64,000 nt of DNA. Source: an uncultured Gammaproteobacteria bacterium (GTDB lineage: Bacteria; Pseudomonadota; Gammaproteobacteria; UBA6429; Thiohalophilaceae). Shown here piece by piece: positions 1 to 8,364 of the stretch. Where the stretch lies: contig CALBTB010000003.1 in the NCBI GenBank assembly GCA_937967995.1, positions 62,001 through 126,000 on the forward strand, in the 5' to 3' direction. The first letter of the stretch is position 1, and every line of letters begins with the position of its first letter. Under the pieces are notes generated by a model. That model saw only the letters and a program-made list of their open reading frames with translations, ran no database searches and was not told the DNA's origin. Both the position numbers and the translations under genes were made by a program.

Positions 1-230
1 AGATCACCAGGCATTAAATCCGGAGTAAATTGAATACGTTGAAAGCTTGCATGGATACCACTGGCAAGGGTTTTTACAGCGGTGGTTTTGGCCAGTCCGG
101 GTGGCCCTTCAAGTAGCAGATGTCCGCCTGTCAGAACACCAATCAAAATCCGCTCCAGCAGGGCATGCTGGCCAACAATGATGGACTGCATATGTTCGCG
201 TAGTTTCAGAAATTGAGGCTGGGTCTGCAT
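1..230 (-). CDS. MoxR-family AAA+ ATPase, N-terminal fragment
   Basis: This is the first 76 residues of a MoxR-type AAA+ ATPase; the gene runs off the left edge of the window. The translation begins MQTQPQFLKL and contains the Walker A motif GPPGLAKT about 43 residues in, followed by the FQRIQFTPDLMPGDL stretch typical of MoxR proteins. These ATPases usually act as chaperones that insert cofactors or metal ions with a von Willebrand factor A partner; the partner is not in view. The start is the only in-frame ATG ahead of the conserved region. It is separated from the dsrC-like gene by 143 bases, so it may be a separate unit. The family call is firm and the role is not. Confidence 0.85.
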   Translation of the reverse strand, partial: MQTQPQFLKLREHMQSIIVGQHALLERILIGVLTGGHLLLEGPPGLAKTTAVKTLASGIHASFQRIQFTPDLMPGD

Positions 231-333
231 AGTTTCCGCATTTCATTTTTGTAATGCAGATATATTAGCAGTAAGACGAAGATAGGGGGCGGGAAAAATC
301 CTGAAGAAATAGTCAGATAAAGGATACATAAGC

Positions 334-359
334 GGCTGTTCCCGTGGTGGGAAACAGCC
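334..359 (-). terminator. stem-loop after the dsrC-like gene
   Basis: The arms GGCTGTTCCC and GGGAAACAGCC pair with one bulged base around a GTGGT loop, 15 bases past the dsrC-like stop codon. There is no clear U-tract on the minus strand, so it may be an mRNA-stabilising hairpin rather than an intrinsic terminator. Confidence 0.4.
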
Positions 360-373
360 ACTCATCTGGGGAA

Positions 374-709
374 TTAGCTGCAGCCTTTGGGACGTGGCAG
401 GCCGGCAACCTTGTTGGCACATTTGATCAGGCCGGTTGGGAACAGTGAATAAATGTACTGCTGGCTGCTGCGATCAGCGCCAAATTTTTCCTTCATAATC
501 TTGGAAAATTTACGCGGTTCGGCGACCACGCCTTCATCCAGGAAGAATTCACGTGCCGTGTTGATGATGTCCCAGTGTTCCTGGGTCAGTTCAGGAATCT
601 GTTCGTTCTTGGCAATTTCAACCGCCAGCTCTTCGCTCCACTCGTCCAGGTTTTCCAGCCAGCCGGCTTCACTGAGCTTGATGGTCTTGCCGTTTACAAC
701 TGCTTCCAT
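374..709 (-). CDS. DsrC/TusE-family sulfur-carrier protein, variant cysteine spacing
   Basis: A 111-residue DsrC/TusE-family protein. Members carry sulfur as a persulfide or trisulfide on C-terminal cysteines and serve reverse dissimilatory sulfite reductase or tRNA thiolation. The C-terminal arm is present, ending GLPRPKGCS, with the penultimate Cys110 in the canonical place. The second cysteine of true DsrC normally lies 11 residues before it. Here the only other candidate is Cys97, 13 residues before, and position 99 is Asn. The protein is therefore DsrC-like or TusE-like rather than a standard DsrC. It follows soeC by 48 bases on the same strand and is probably the last gene of the soe operon, which suggests a role in sulfur oxidation rather than tRNA modification. 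The family call is secure; the exact subtype is inferred. Confidence 0.85.
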   Translation of the reverse strand: MEAVVNGKTIKLSEAGWLENLDEWSEELAVEIAKNEQIPELTQEHWDIINTAREFFLDEGVVAEPRKFSKIMKEKFGADRSSQQYIYSLFPTGLIKCANKVAGLPRPKGCS

Positions 710-757
710 TATTTCTACCTCAAAATTTGCGAAATACCTGAGTGATTATATCAGGCA

Positions 758-1735
758 TCACACGGTTTGATAATACAGGTTCTGCGGATGATTGGCCTGC
801 GCGAAGAAAAACCAGCGTTCGGCAATCAATCCAACATACTGAACGACAAATGCTGCCAGTAACATATTGGTATTGCTGTCATTCATACCGATCCATAACA
901 GCAGCAGTGGAAGCGGAAAGACCAGTACCAGGAAGATCCACTTGATGCTCTTGAAGACCACCAGCGAGGCGTGATGGAAAAAGTCACGCGTATTCACCGA
1001 GCCACCCATGAAGCCCATGGATTTCTGTTGAATACGGTTGTGACGGACACCCAGCGCAGTTTGCAAGGTTGACTTGGCTTTGAGTCGACTGTTGCGAATC
1101 AGAGAGGCAACACGCGTTGCCAGTGCCGCCAGTGTGATGATGGTGGTCCAGATACCATAAAAGCGCATCAGTTCCGGTGCACTGTGGTTGGCAAAAGCGG
1201 TGGCCAGCATGAAACCGGAAGCGGTACCAAACAGGGTGTAGTTAATTACGGTCAACGGGCTGGCCCATTCCTGCAAAAACTTCAGGCAGGCGTAAATCAT
1301 GCCAGTGCAGATAAATAGCGCGAAGGTGGCAATCATGCCAAACGTTGCGATGACCAGGCTCAGTTCCAATTGTGCACCGGTATCGGCGGTGAACAAAGTT
1401 GCATCCAGATCGAAGTAGTGCATGACACCGTAGACGAAAACAAAAAACATCAGAATCGGCAGCACGATCACTTCACGTGATAACCAGGATGTGCGCCATT
1501 GCGATGCAGCACGCCAGGCGCGTTCCGGACGGCCCAGATGAAAGAACGACGCGATCAGGCCGCCGATTAAAAACAGTAACGCGATGATGGCGCCATTGCC
1601 ATAAAAGTTATGGCTGTCCTGCATGGGCAGCAGTTCCACCGCGGAATAACTCTGGCCGGTGAACAGGGCCAGGAACATACCCTGACCAACGCCAATCAGG
1701 GTTGTCAGAAAAATTACACTAAACGCTGGATGCAT
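758..1735 (-). CDS. soeC: SoeC-like membrane anchor of sulfite dehydrogenase (DmsC/NrfD type)
   Basis: A 325-residue polytopic membrane protein with about eight hydrophobic segments, of the DmsC-like anchor family. It begins MHPAFSVIFLTTLIGVGQG, a typical DmsC-type first helix. In SoeABC this subunit holds the complex on the cytoplasmic face of the membrane and passes electrons from sulfite oxidation to quinone. It follows soeB by 84 bases and precedes the dsrC-like gene. The length matches known SoeC proteins (about 320 residues). The subunit order A-B-C and the lack of a Tat signal on subunit A support Soe over periplasmic DMSO or tetrathionate reductases. Substrate assignment rests on gene order and family resemblance. 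Confidence 0.85.
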   Translation of the reverse strand: MHPAFSVIFLTTLIGVGQGMFLALFTGQSYSAVELLPMQDSHNFYGNGAIIALLFLIGGLIASFFHLGRPERAWRAASQWRTSWLSREVIVLPILMFFVFVYGVMHYFDLDATLFTADTGAQLELSLVIATFGMIATFALFICTGMIYACLKFLQEWASPLTVINYTLFGTASGFMLATAFANHSAPELMRFYGIWTTIITLAALATRVASLIRNSRLKAKSTLQTALGVRHNRIQQKSMGFMGGSVNTRDFFHHASLVVFKSIKWIFLVLVFPLPLLLLWIGMNDSNTNMLLAAFVVQYVGLIAERWFFFAQANHPQNLYYQTV

Positions 1736-1819
1736 CGTTATTACCTCAAATACGTAAAATCAGTTTCAAGTACAAATCAACAGAATCGCAGAATTTGTTT
1801 TCTGACAAGGCATTCTGTT

Positions 1820-2551
1820 TTACCAGGATGTACTGTCGTCAAGAGTCGGTTCACTAACCGGCGCACTTGGTCCGCGCTGTTCTTTCTTGAGCGGGTTGTC
1901 GGCGCGCTGCAATTCGTCTTCGTGAATATGCATGCGGGTCTTGCGGCGCGGCAGGTAATGATTGGCCGGCTTGGTACCCCATTCAGGCATCAACTGGTAA
2001 CCGCCTTCTTCACGAATCGTTACAGACACTTCGGATTCGGAATCATGTACGTCACCAAACAGACGGGCGTTAGTCGGACAGGCCAGTACACAGGCCGGTT
2101 TGCGTTCCGACTCCGGCAGGCTCTCATCGTAAATACGATCCACACACAGGGTACATTTCTTCATGACCTTCTGTGTTTCATCGATTTCACGTACGCCATA
2201 CGGGCACGCCCAGGAACAGTAACGACAACCGATACACTTGTCGTAATCGACCAGCACAATACCGTCTTCCTTACGTTTGTAACTGGCACCGGTCGGACAC
2301 ACTGGTACACACGGTGGATCTTCACAGTGCAGACAGCTCTTGGGAAAATGCAGGGTTTCCGTACTCGGAAACTCGCCCACTTCATAGGTTTGTACACGGT
2401 TAAAGAACGTTCCGGTCGGGTCCTTGCCATACGGATTCTCATCGGTCATGAAACCGGCCGAACCGGAGGTATTCCATTCCTTACAGGACGTGACGCAGGC
2501 GTGGCAGCCGACGCAGACATTCAAATCGATAACTAATGCTAATTGTGTCAT
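1820..2551 (-). CDS. soeB: SoeB-like iron-sulfur subunit of sulfite dehydrogenase
   Basis: A 243-residue ferredoxin-like electron-transfer subunit of the DmsB/PsrB type. Four cysteine clusters can be read: CVGCHACVTSC near the N-terminus, CLHCEDPPCVPVCP, CIGCRYCSWACP, and the split KKCTLC plus PACVLACP set. This pattern predicts four [4Fe-4S] centres that wire the molybdenum subunit to the membrane anchor. The start ATG lies 14 bases after the soeA stop. There is no signal peptide, so the protein is cytoplasmic. The C-terminal 40 residues are charged and lack cysteines. The family call is certain. Its place in a sulfite dehydrogenase follows from the operon. Confidence 0.9.
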   Translation of the reverse strand: MTQLALVIDLNVCVGCHACVTSCKEWNTSGSAGFMTDENPYGKDPTGTFFNRVQTYEVGEFPSTETLHFPKSCLHCEDPPCVPVCPTGASYKRKEDGIVLVDYDKCIGCRYCSWACPYGVREIDETQKVMKKCTLCVDRIYDESLPESERKPACVLACPTNARLFGDVHDSESEVSVTIREEGGYQLMPEWGTKPANHYLPRRKTRMHIHEDELQRADNPLKKEQRGPSAPVSEPTLDDSTSW

Positions 2552-2565
2552 GGTTTACTTACCCT

Positions 2566-5466
2566 TTAACCTGCTTTCTTCTGAAACATACCGGCGAAGA
2601 ATTTGATGACCTTGTTGGTTCTGCCCGTACCCGGGAGTGCCGGCATCGGATCAAACTGCGGATAACTCATTTGCGGTTCATCGTCGGCAGCCGCATAGAT
2701 ACGTACACGGACATCGTACCAGCCGGCCTGACCGGTAATCGGATCCGAATTGGAAATGTGCTCGCCTTCGGCATGCGGTGGCAGTTCTTCACTGATCACG
2801 TGGTTGAGCAGGAAGCCTTTTTCCGATTCATTGGCATCACCATCCAGACGCCATGCGCCCTTGGCTTTACCGATGGCATTCCAGGTCCAGACGGTACCCG
2901 GTTCTACGGCTTCACTGTAGCGACACAGACAACGCACTTTGCCGTGCATGGATTCGACCCACATCCATTTGCCATCCTCGATACCCTGTTGCTGTGCAGT
3001 ACTTGGATGTACATATAAATAGTTATAGGTATGAATCTGACGCAGCCAGGCATTTTGTGAATCCCATGAGTGATACATCGCCATGGGCCGTTGCGTGACG
3101 GCATTCAATGGGTACTTGTGCTTGTCAGTCAGGTGTGACTCAAGCGGCTCGTAATAAAACGGTAGCGGATCAAAATACGTTTCAATACGCTTGCGCAGAT
3201 GATTTGGTGGCTGCTTGCTGTCGAGTTTACCCTGTGCCGCAAGACGGAAGTTCATCAGTATTTCCGAGTAGATATGAATATTGATCGGCTCTGCATAACG
3301 CAGCATGCGATGTTCCTGTGCCCAGTTGAGGTAACCCCGGTTCCAGTTACGCATGTACTGGTATGACTTGGGCATTTCGTAATGGAACACGCAATTGTTC
3401 TTTTCATACATTTCCCACTGGTTCGGGTTGGGTTCACCTTTCAGGAATTTCTCGCCACCCTTACCGCGCCAGCCGGCCAGGAAGCCGATGCCGGAACCCG
3501 GCTCGGTTTCGAAGTTGGTAATAAAGTCCGGATAGTCGCGATACTTGCGGGAACCGTCTTCACGTGTGAAGGCCGGTAACTTCAGGCGTGAGCCGAGTTC
3601 GACCAGCACATCCTGGAACGGTTTGCACTCACCTTTCGGTGGTACGACCGGAATACGCACGGAGTCGACCGGGCCATCGTATTCGGAGATCGGCCGATCC
3701 AGCATACTGATGACGTCATGCCGTTCCAGATAGGTGGTGTCCGGCAGGACCAGGTCTGCATAGGCCACCATTTCTGACTGGAAAGCATCACAAACGATTA
3801 GGAACGGAATCTTGTATTCACCGTTTTCATCCTTGTCGTTCAACATTTCGCGCACGCCGACCGTGTTCATGGTCGAGTTCCAGGCCATGTTGGCCATAAA
3901 GATCAGCATGGTGTCGATGGGATATGGATCCTGACGCCAGGCATTGGTAATCGCGTTCTGCATCATGCCGTGCGCAGCGAGCGGGAATTCCCACGAGAAG
4001 GCTTTGTCGATACGCACCGGTTCACCCTTGTCGTCGACAAACAGATCGTTGGGGTGGGCCGGCCAGCCTAGGGGCATGCCGTTTAACGGTGTATTCGGTT
4101 TGACATCATCCGGTGATTTCGGTGTTTTGGCGCACGGTGGAATCGGGCGTGGGAACGGTGCCTTGTGACGAAAACCACCCGGGCGATCGATAGTGCCAAG
4201 AATCGACATCAGGATCGACAGGGCGCGAATCGTCTGGAAACCGTTGGAGTGAGCGGCCAGACCACGCATGGCGTGGAAGGACACCGGGTTACCGGTGATG
4301 GTTTCGTGGTCCTTGCCCCACACGTCGGTCCAGGCAATGGGCAATTCGATTTTTTCATCCCGCGCAGTGATACCCATTTCATACGCCAGGCGCTTGATGG
4401 TCTCGACCGGAATACCGGTGACTTCACTGGCCCATTCCGGGGTGTAATTATCGACGCGTTCTTTTAATAACTGGAACGCCGGTTTCACCTTACGACCATC
4501 GGCCGTAACAAATTCACCCAGTAAGTAAGGGTCACTGCTTTCAGTGCGGGCGTGTACAGCCTTGTCGGTAGTACGGTCCCACCAGACACGATCCTGTGGA
4601 TCAAAACAGTCCGGGTCGCGCGCGATATCGGTTCGTACAAACAGACCAAAGTCGTCGCTTTGCTCGTCGGTGCTGACCAGTTCGGCGGCGTTGGAGTACT
4701 GCACCAGGAAGTCCCGATCATACAGGCCGGTACGAATCAGTTCATGAATGATGGCCAGGAACAGGGCGCCATCGGTACCCGGCTTGATCGGGACCCATTC
4801 GTCAGCGATGGCCGAGTAGCCGGTGCGAACCGGGTTAACGGAAATAAAGCGGCCACCGTTGCGCTTGAATTTGGACAGCGACATCTTCAGCGGGTTGGAG
4901 TGGTGATCTTCGGCAGTGCCGATCATCACCAGCAGCTTGGCACGGTCCAGGTCCGGACCACCGAATTCCCAGAACGAGCCGCCGATGGTGTAGATCATGC
5001 CGCTGGCCATGTTGACCGAGCAGAATCCACCGTGGGCGGCGTAATTAGGGGTGCCGTATTGCTTGGCAAACAGACCGGTCAGGGCCTGCATCTGGTCGCG
5101 GCCGGTAAACAGCGCGAATTTCTTGGGGTCGGTATTGCGCAGGTGGGCCAGGCGCTCTTCCATAATGCTGAAAGCCTCGTCCCAGCTGATTTCCTCAAAC
5201 TGGGCGTCGCCGCGGTCAGTGCCGGGCTTGCGGCGCAGCGGTTTGGTCAGCCGGGCCGGCGAATACTGTTTCATGATGCCCGAGGCGCCCTTGGCGCAGA
5301 TGATGCCCTTGTTCAGAGGGTGGTCGGGATTACCCTGAATATAGCGAACTTCGCCATCGCGCAAGGTCACGCGGATGCCGCAACGGCAGGCACACATGTA
5401 GCAGGTGGTATTTTTGGTTTCGATACGGCCTTCAGGGGCCTTTAACGGGTCGTGAACGACGGACAT
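2566..5466 (-). CDS. soeA: SoeA-like molybdopterin subunit of cytoplasmic sulfite dehydrogenase
   Basis: A 966-residue molybdopterin oxidoreductase of the DMSO reductase superfamily. The N-terminal [4Fe-4S] site is C22-x2-C25-x3-C29 with C57 further on (motif GIICAKGASG). No twin-arginine signal precedes it, so the enzyme should stay in the cytoplasm, as expected for SoeA, which oxidises sulfite to sulfate directly. The middle holds molybdopterin-binding blocks such as GGSFWEFGGPDLDRAK and MIGTAEDHHSNP. The C-terminal dinucleotide-binding domain includes the VHPSTAQQQGI region. It is the first gene of soeABC, followed by soeB after 14 bases. Purple and chemotrophic sulfur oxidisers use SoeABC beside or instead of the APS route (see sat at 15922). 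Length and gene order match SoeA. Thiosulfate or polysulfide reductase is the main alternative. Confidence 0.88.
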   Translation of the reverse strand: MSVVHDPLKAPEGRIETKNTTCYMCACRCGIRVTLRDGEVRYIQGNPDHPLNKGIICAKGASGIMKQYSPARLTKPLRRKPGTDRGDAQFEEISWDEAFSIMEERLAHLRNTDPKKFALFTGRDQMQALTGLFAKQYGTPNYAAHGGFCSVNMASGMIYTIGGSFWEFGGPDLDRAKLLVMIGTAEDHHSNPLKMSLSKFKRNGGRFISVNPVRTGYSAIADEWVPIKPGTDGALFLAIIHELIRTGLYDRDFLVQYSNAAELVSTDEQSDDFGLFVRTDIARDPDCFDPQDRVWWDRTTDKAVHARTESSDPYLLGEFVTADGRKVKPAFQLLKERVDNYTPEWASEVTGIPVETIKRLAYEMGITARDEKIELPIAWTDVWGKDHETITGNPVSFHAMRGLAAHSNGFQTIRALSILMSILGTIDRPGGFRHKAPFPRPIPPCAKTPKSPDDVKPNTPLNGMPLGWPAHPNDLFVDDKGEPVRIDKAFSWEFPLAAHGMMQNAITNAWRQDPYPIDTMLIFMANMAWNSTMNTVGVREMLNDKDENGEYKIPFLIVCDAFQSEMVAYADLVLPDTTYLERHDVISMLDRPISEYDGPVDSVRIPVVPPKGECKPFQDVLVELGSRLKLPAFTREDGSRKYRDYPDFITNFETEPGSGIGFLAGWRGKGGEKFLKGEPNPNQWEMYEKNNCVFHYEMPKSYQYMRNWNRGYLNWAQEHRMLRYAEPINIHIYSEILMNFRLAAQGKLDSKQPPNHLRKRIETYFDPLPFYYEPLESHLTDKHKYPLNAVTQRPMAMYHSWDSQNAWLRQIHTYNYLYVHPSTAQQQGIEDGKWMWVESMHGKVRCLCRYSEAVEPGTVWTWNAIGKAKGAWRLDGDANESEKGFLLNHVISEELPPHAEGEHISNSDPITGQAGWYDVRVRIYAAADDEPQMSYPQFDPMPALPGTGRTNKVIKFFAGMFQKKAG

Positions 5467-5837
5467 AAATTAACCTCTTGTTGCGCAATCTCTACGGCCA
5501 TATCTCAGGACCGGCGACTATAGGGGAGACAAGTATATAAGAAAATACTAATAAAGTAATATATTTGTGGGATTTATAGCGGCCCAGAATTTGGTGATAC
5601 CGAAGTGTAGTACATCGCGTCGATCGTGCAGATTTTAGCGGTGCTACCCGTCGCCCAGATATACCCTACAGATATGCCCTACATATAAAGGTATGAAGAC
5701 GGTGAATGGCGAATATTGTGCGGACTCTCACAGTGTTTTCAAAGTGTTACATGAATTTTTCATTCACTTCTGGCAGAATACCACGTCCACATCGCGTTGT
5801 TTGCATGGCAATTCCGCGGTGCCAAAGGGAAATATCA
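5467..5837. other. divergent intergenic region between soeA and the 5838 operon
   Basis: About 370 bases without a convincing gene. It should hold the soe promoter (minus strand) and the promoter of the plus-strand operon. An AT-rich stretch lies at 5525-5575. The only clear structure is the tandem 13-base repeat at 5658-5683, listed separately. An open frame from 5706 runs into the next gene, but its first 44 codons do not look like protein. Confidence 0.6.
5658..5683 (+). repeat. tandem 13-bp direct repeat, possible operator
   Basis: GATATACCCTACA is followed without a gap by GATATGCCCTACA, two copies differing at one base. They lie about 150 bases ahead of the likely start of the 5838 gene, a plausible place for a regulator site. 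No protein is assigned. Confidence 0.5.
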
Positions 5838-6350
5838 TTGGATTTAATCTTGGCCACAAGCCGCATTGCCCGTTCGGGCCGACAGCTGTTCTTCAATAAC
5901 TGGTTCAGTCAGCTACCCCTGCTTTGCTTATTTGTATGGTTGCTATGGCCGGGCGCCACGGTGGCAAATGACTCGAGCACGCAACTTCGCAGTGATACCG
6001 AAATCAGTACGGCCGGCTATTATCAGTTGAGCTGGGTGCATGGCGACGCTGCATCAAACGGGCTGACGTTTCGGTTGGTGGAAATCGTGACGGATTCAAA
6101 CGGTGAGCAGCGCCGTGTCATCTATCACGGCCGGGATACCAGTCGCATCGTGAGCGGCAAACCCGATGGTGAATATCAGTATCGTGTGCTGGTGTTTGCG
6201 GGAAACCAGTCGCTCGACCAGAGTAATCCGGTTGTCGTGACAGTCAGACATCATTCACTGGACAAGGCCTTTGGTTTTTTCATTGTAGGTGTTCTGGTTT
6301 TCATCGCCATTGTTATCGCTATATTCACCGGAACACGGCGAGCAAAATAA
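5838..6350 (+). CDS. membrane-anchored fibronectin-III-like protein
   Basis: I place the start at a TTG (5838) preceded by AGGGA at good spacing, giving about 170 residues; an ATG at 5805 or 5706 would only add non-conserved residues. The protein then has a hydrophobic signal-like segment (SQLPLLCLFVWLLWPGATVA). A beta-rich extracytoplasmic domain follows with the look of a fibronectin type III fold (YYQLSW, FRLVEI, YQYRVLVF). A C-terminal membrane helix (FGFFIVGVLVFIAIVIAIF) ends in a basic tail. It stops 6 bases before the M20 hydrolase gene and is likely cotranscribed with it. The function is not known to me. A binding or stabilising partner for the transporter downstream is possible. Confidence 0.65.
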   Translation: MDLILATSRIARSGRQLFFNNWFSQLPLLCLFVWLLWPGATVANDSSTQLRSDTEISTAGYYQLSWVHGDAASNGLTFRLVEIVTDSNGEQRRVIYHGRDTSRIVSGKPDGEYQYRVLVFAGNQSLDQSNPVVVTVRHHSLDKAFGFFIVGVLVFIAIVIAIFTGTRRAK

Positions 6351-6356
6351 ACAATT

Positions 6357-7604
6357 ATGATTTTGACGATTAATGCGCAACGCTTAAAGCGCAACATAGA
6401 ACAACTTGCCCAAATTGGTCGCCAGGAGGACTACGGTATTTACCGTATGGCGTTTACGGATAACGATTTGCTGGGCAGACAGTGGTTCAAACAGCAAATA
6501 AACGATGCCGGGCTGGAATTATTTGAGGATGGCGCCGCCAACATTCACGCACGTCTGAACTGGGCACCGGATAAACCCAGTGTCATGACCGGCTCGCATC
6601 TGGATACCGTACCGGGTGCCGGACACCTTGATGGTGCGCTGGGTGTGCTGGTCAGCCTGGAATGCCTGCAAAGCATGAAAGAAAAAGGCGTAACGACGCG
6701 TTATCCCTTGGAAGCGGTGGCGTTCAGTGATGAGGAAGGCCGTTTCGGTGGTATGTTCGGATCACAGGCCATGACCGGCAAATTAACGCCGGAATCCATC
6801 CATCAGGCCGCGGACCTCAACGGTGTTACGATTACTGATGCCATGCAACAGCACGGACTGAATGCCATGGATGCCTTACATGCACGCCGCAGTCCCGAAT
6901 CCATTCATGCCTTTCTCGAACTGCATATTGAACAGGGGCCGGTACTGGATCAACTGGGTTACAAGATTGGCGTGGTGGAAGGCATCGTCGGCCTGTTTCG
7001 CTGGGAGGTTGTTTTAAAAGGTGCCGCCAATCACGCCGGCACCACTCCGATGAACATGCGCAACGATGCGTTCTCCGGCCTGGCCGAATTTGCCAACCAG
7101 ATACAACGTATTCTGGATGAATACGGTAGTGAAAAAAGTGTTGCCACCATCGGGCGTGTCGAGCTGGAGCCGGGTGCGGCGAACGTTGTTCCGGGTAATG
7201 CCAATTTTTCACTGGAAGTGCGCGACACCGATCAAAGTGTATTAGACGAACTGCATAATGCGTTTCGGCGCAGCCTGTCCGCGATTGCGCGTCGTCACGG
7301 GCTGATGTTTGAATTTAACGTGGTCAGCGAGATCGATCCGGTCAAATGTGATCAGGCCATCATGGATGAGATTAAACAGGTGACAGAAGAAATGTCTGTC
7401 ACACCCTACCAGCTACCCAGTGGCGCAGCACATGACACACAAATGCTCGCTTCGATTACCCGCGCCGGAATGATCTTTGTTCCCAGTAAAGGTGGGCGCA
7501 GTCACTCCGCGGCGGAATGGACGGACATGGATGATATTATTCTGGGTGCAAATGTCATGTTAAACGTGTTGTGCCGAATGGCAGAGGGGCAGTATGAAAA
7601 ATAG
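6357..7604 (+). CDS. M20-family N-carbamoyl amino-acid amidohydrolase
   Basis: A 415-residue zinc-dependent amidohydrolase of the hydantoinase/carbamoylase branch of peptidase family M20 (relatives: N-carbamoyl-L-amino-acid hydrolase, beta-ureidopropionase, allantoate amidohydrolase). Metal ligands are visible in GSHLDTVPGAGHLDG (His and Asp), FSDEEGRFGG (Glu pair), LELHIEQGP (His) and GGRSHSAAEW (His). Such enzymes release CO2 and ammonia from an N-carbamoyl group to give the free amino acid. It overlaps the next gene by 11 bases and leads the operon that also holds a carbamoyltransferase. A cell carrying both a carbamoyl-adding and a carbamoyl-removing enzyme suggests a metabolite that is built and recycled. 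The family is sure; the substrate is inferred. Confidence 0.85.
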   Translation: MILTINAQRLKRNIEQLAQIGRQEDYGIYRMAFTDNDLLGRQWFKQQINDAGLELFEDGAANIHARLNWAPDKPSVMTGSHLDTVPGAGHLDGALGVLVSLECLQSMKEKGVTTRYPLEAVAFSDEEGRFGGMFGSQAMTGKLTPESIHQAADLNGVTITDAMQQHGLNAMDALHARRSPESIHAFLELHIEQGPVLDQLGYKIGVVEGIVGLFRWEVVLKGAANHAGTTPMNMRNDAFSGLAEFANQIQRILDEYGSEKSVATIGRVELEPGAANVVPGNANFSLEVRDTDQSVLDELHNAFRRSLSAIARRHGLMFEFNVVSEIDPVKCDQAIMDEIKQVTEEMSVTPYQLPSGAAHDTQMLASITRAGMIFVPSKGGRSHSAAEWTDMDDIILGANVMLNVLCRMAEGQYEK

Positions 7605-8364
7605 CAAGAACGGCGATATTGGTGCGACAACGCTTAAAGGTCTGGATCAGGAATTTCTGCATGTCGATCCGCTAAAAGAAGCCTATTCAGAATCACTGCT
7701 CGAACAACCGGTCTATACCGAATCGCTGAAGTTACATCATGCGGCGTTAATGGTTATTGATGTGCAATATCTTGATGCGGCACCCGGGCATGGTGTGTTT
7801 GCCGATGTGGAGAAATCCGGTGTACCCCTTGCCGCTCAGGAATATTATTTCAAACGTCTCGATCATGTTGTATTACCTAACATCGCGCGGCTGCAAAACA
7901 CGTTTCGTGATTTAAAAATGGAAGTGATCCATACACGCATTCAGTCCATGACGAAAGATGGCCGTGATCGTAGTGTTGGTCACAAACGTCTGGGACTGCA
8001 TGCGGCGCCTGGTTCGAAAGAAGCGGAGTTTTTGCCGGAAGTGGCACCCAAGGGTGATGAGATCATTATCAACAAAACCGCCAGTGGCGTATTCAATGCC
8101 ACCAATGCCGAATTTATTTTGAGAAACATGGGTATCGACAGTTTGTATGTTTGTGGCGTGTACACGAATGAATGTGTCTCGACCACGGTACGCGATGCCT
8201 GTGACCGTGGATTTAACACCACGTTAATCAATGATGCGTGCGCAACCGTGACACCGGATTTACATAACGCCACGATTAAAACCATCAAGGATCGCTATGC
8301 GCGTGTCCTGACGGCTGATGAGGTGGTCAAGGAACTAAAGGCGTCAGCGAAAAAAAATGGATAA
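7594..8364 (+). CDS. isochorismatase-family cysteine amidohydrolase
   Basis: A 256-residue cysteine hydrolase of the isochorismatase-like superfamily, which includes nicotinamidase, N-carbamoylsarcosine amidase and ureidoacrylate hydrolase RutB. The catalytic Asp is in LMVIDVQYLD, the Lys in INKTASGVFN and the nucleophilic Cys in TNECVSTTVRDA. These enzymes cleave terminal amides or carbamoyl groups. It overlaps the M20 gene by 11 bases and the symporter gene by 8 bases, so the three are translationally coupled. In the proposed pathway it would remove the 1-amide while the M20 enzyme removes the carbamoyl group. An N-terminal extension of about 45 residues precedes the core fold. The family is clear; the substrate is inference. 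Confidence 0.85.
   Translation: MKNSKNGDIGATTLKGLDQEFLHVDPLKEAYSESLLEQPVYTESLKLHHAALMVIDVQYLDAAPGHGVFADVEKSGVPLAAQEYYFKRLDHVVLPNIARLQNTFRDLKMEVIHTRIQSMTKDGRDRSVGHKRLGLHAAPGSKEAEFLPEVAPKGDEIIINKTASGVFNATNAEFILRNMGIDSLYVCGVYTNECVSTTVRDACDRGFNTTLINDACATVTPDLHNATIKTIKDRYARVLTADEVVKELKASAKKNG

Noticed and set aside
5706..5837. N-terminal extension of the FN3-like gene
   Set aside because: The first 44 codons lack protein-like composition and no ribosome site precedes ATG 5706.
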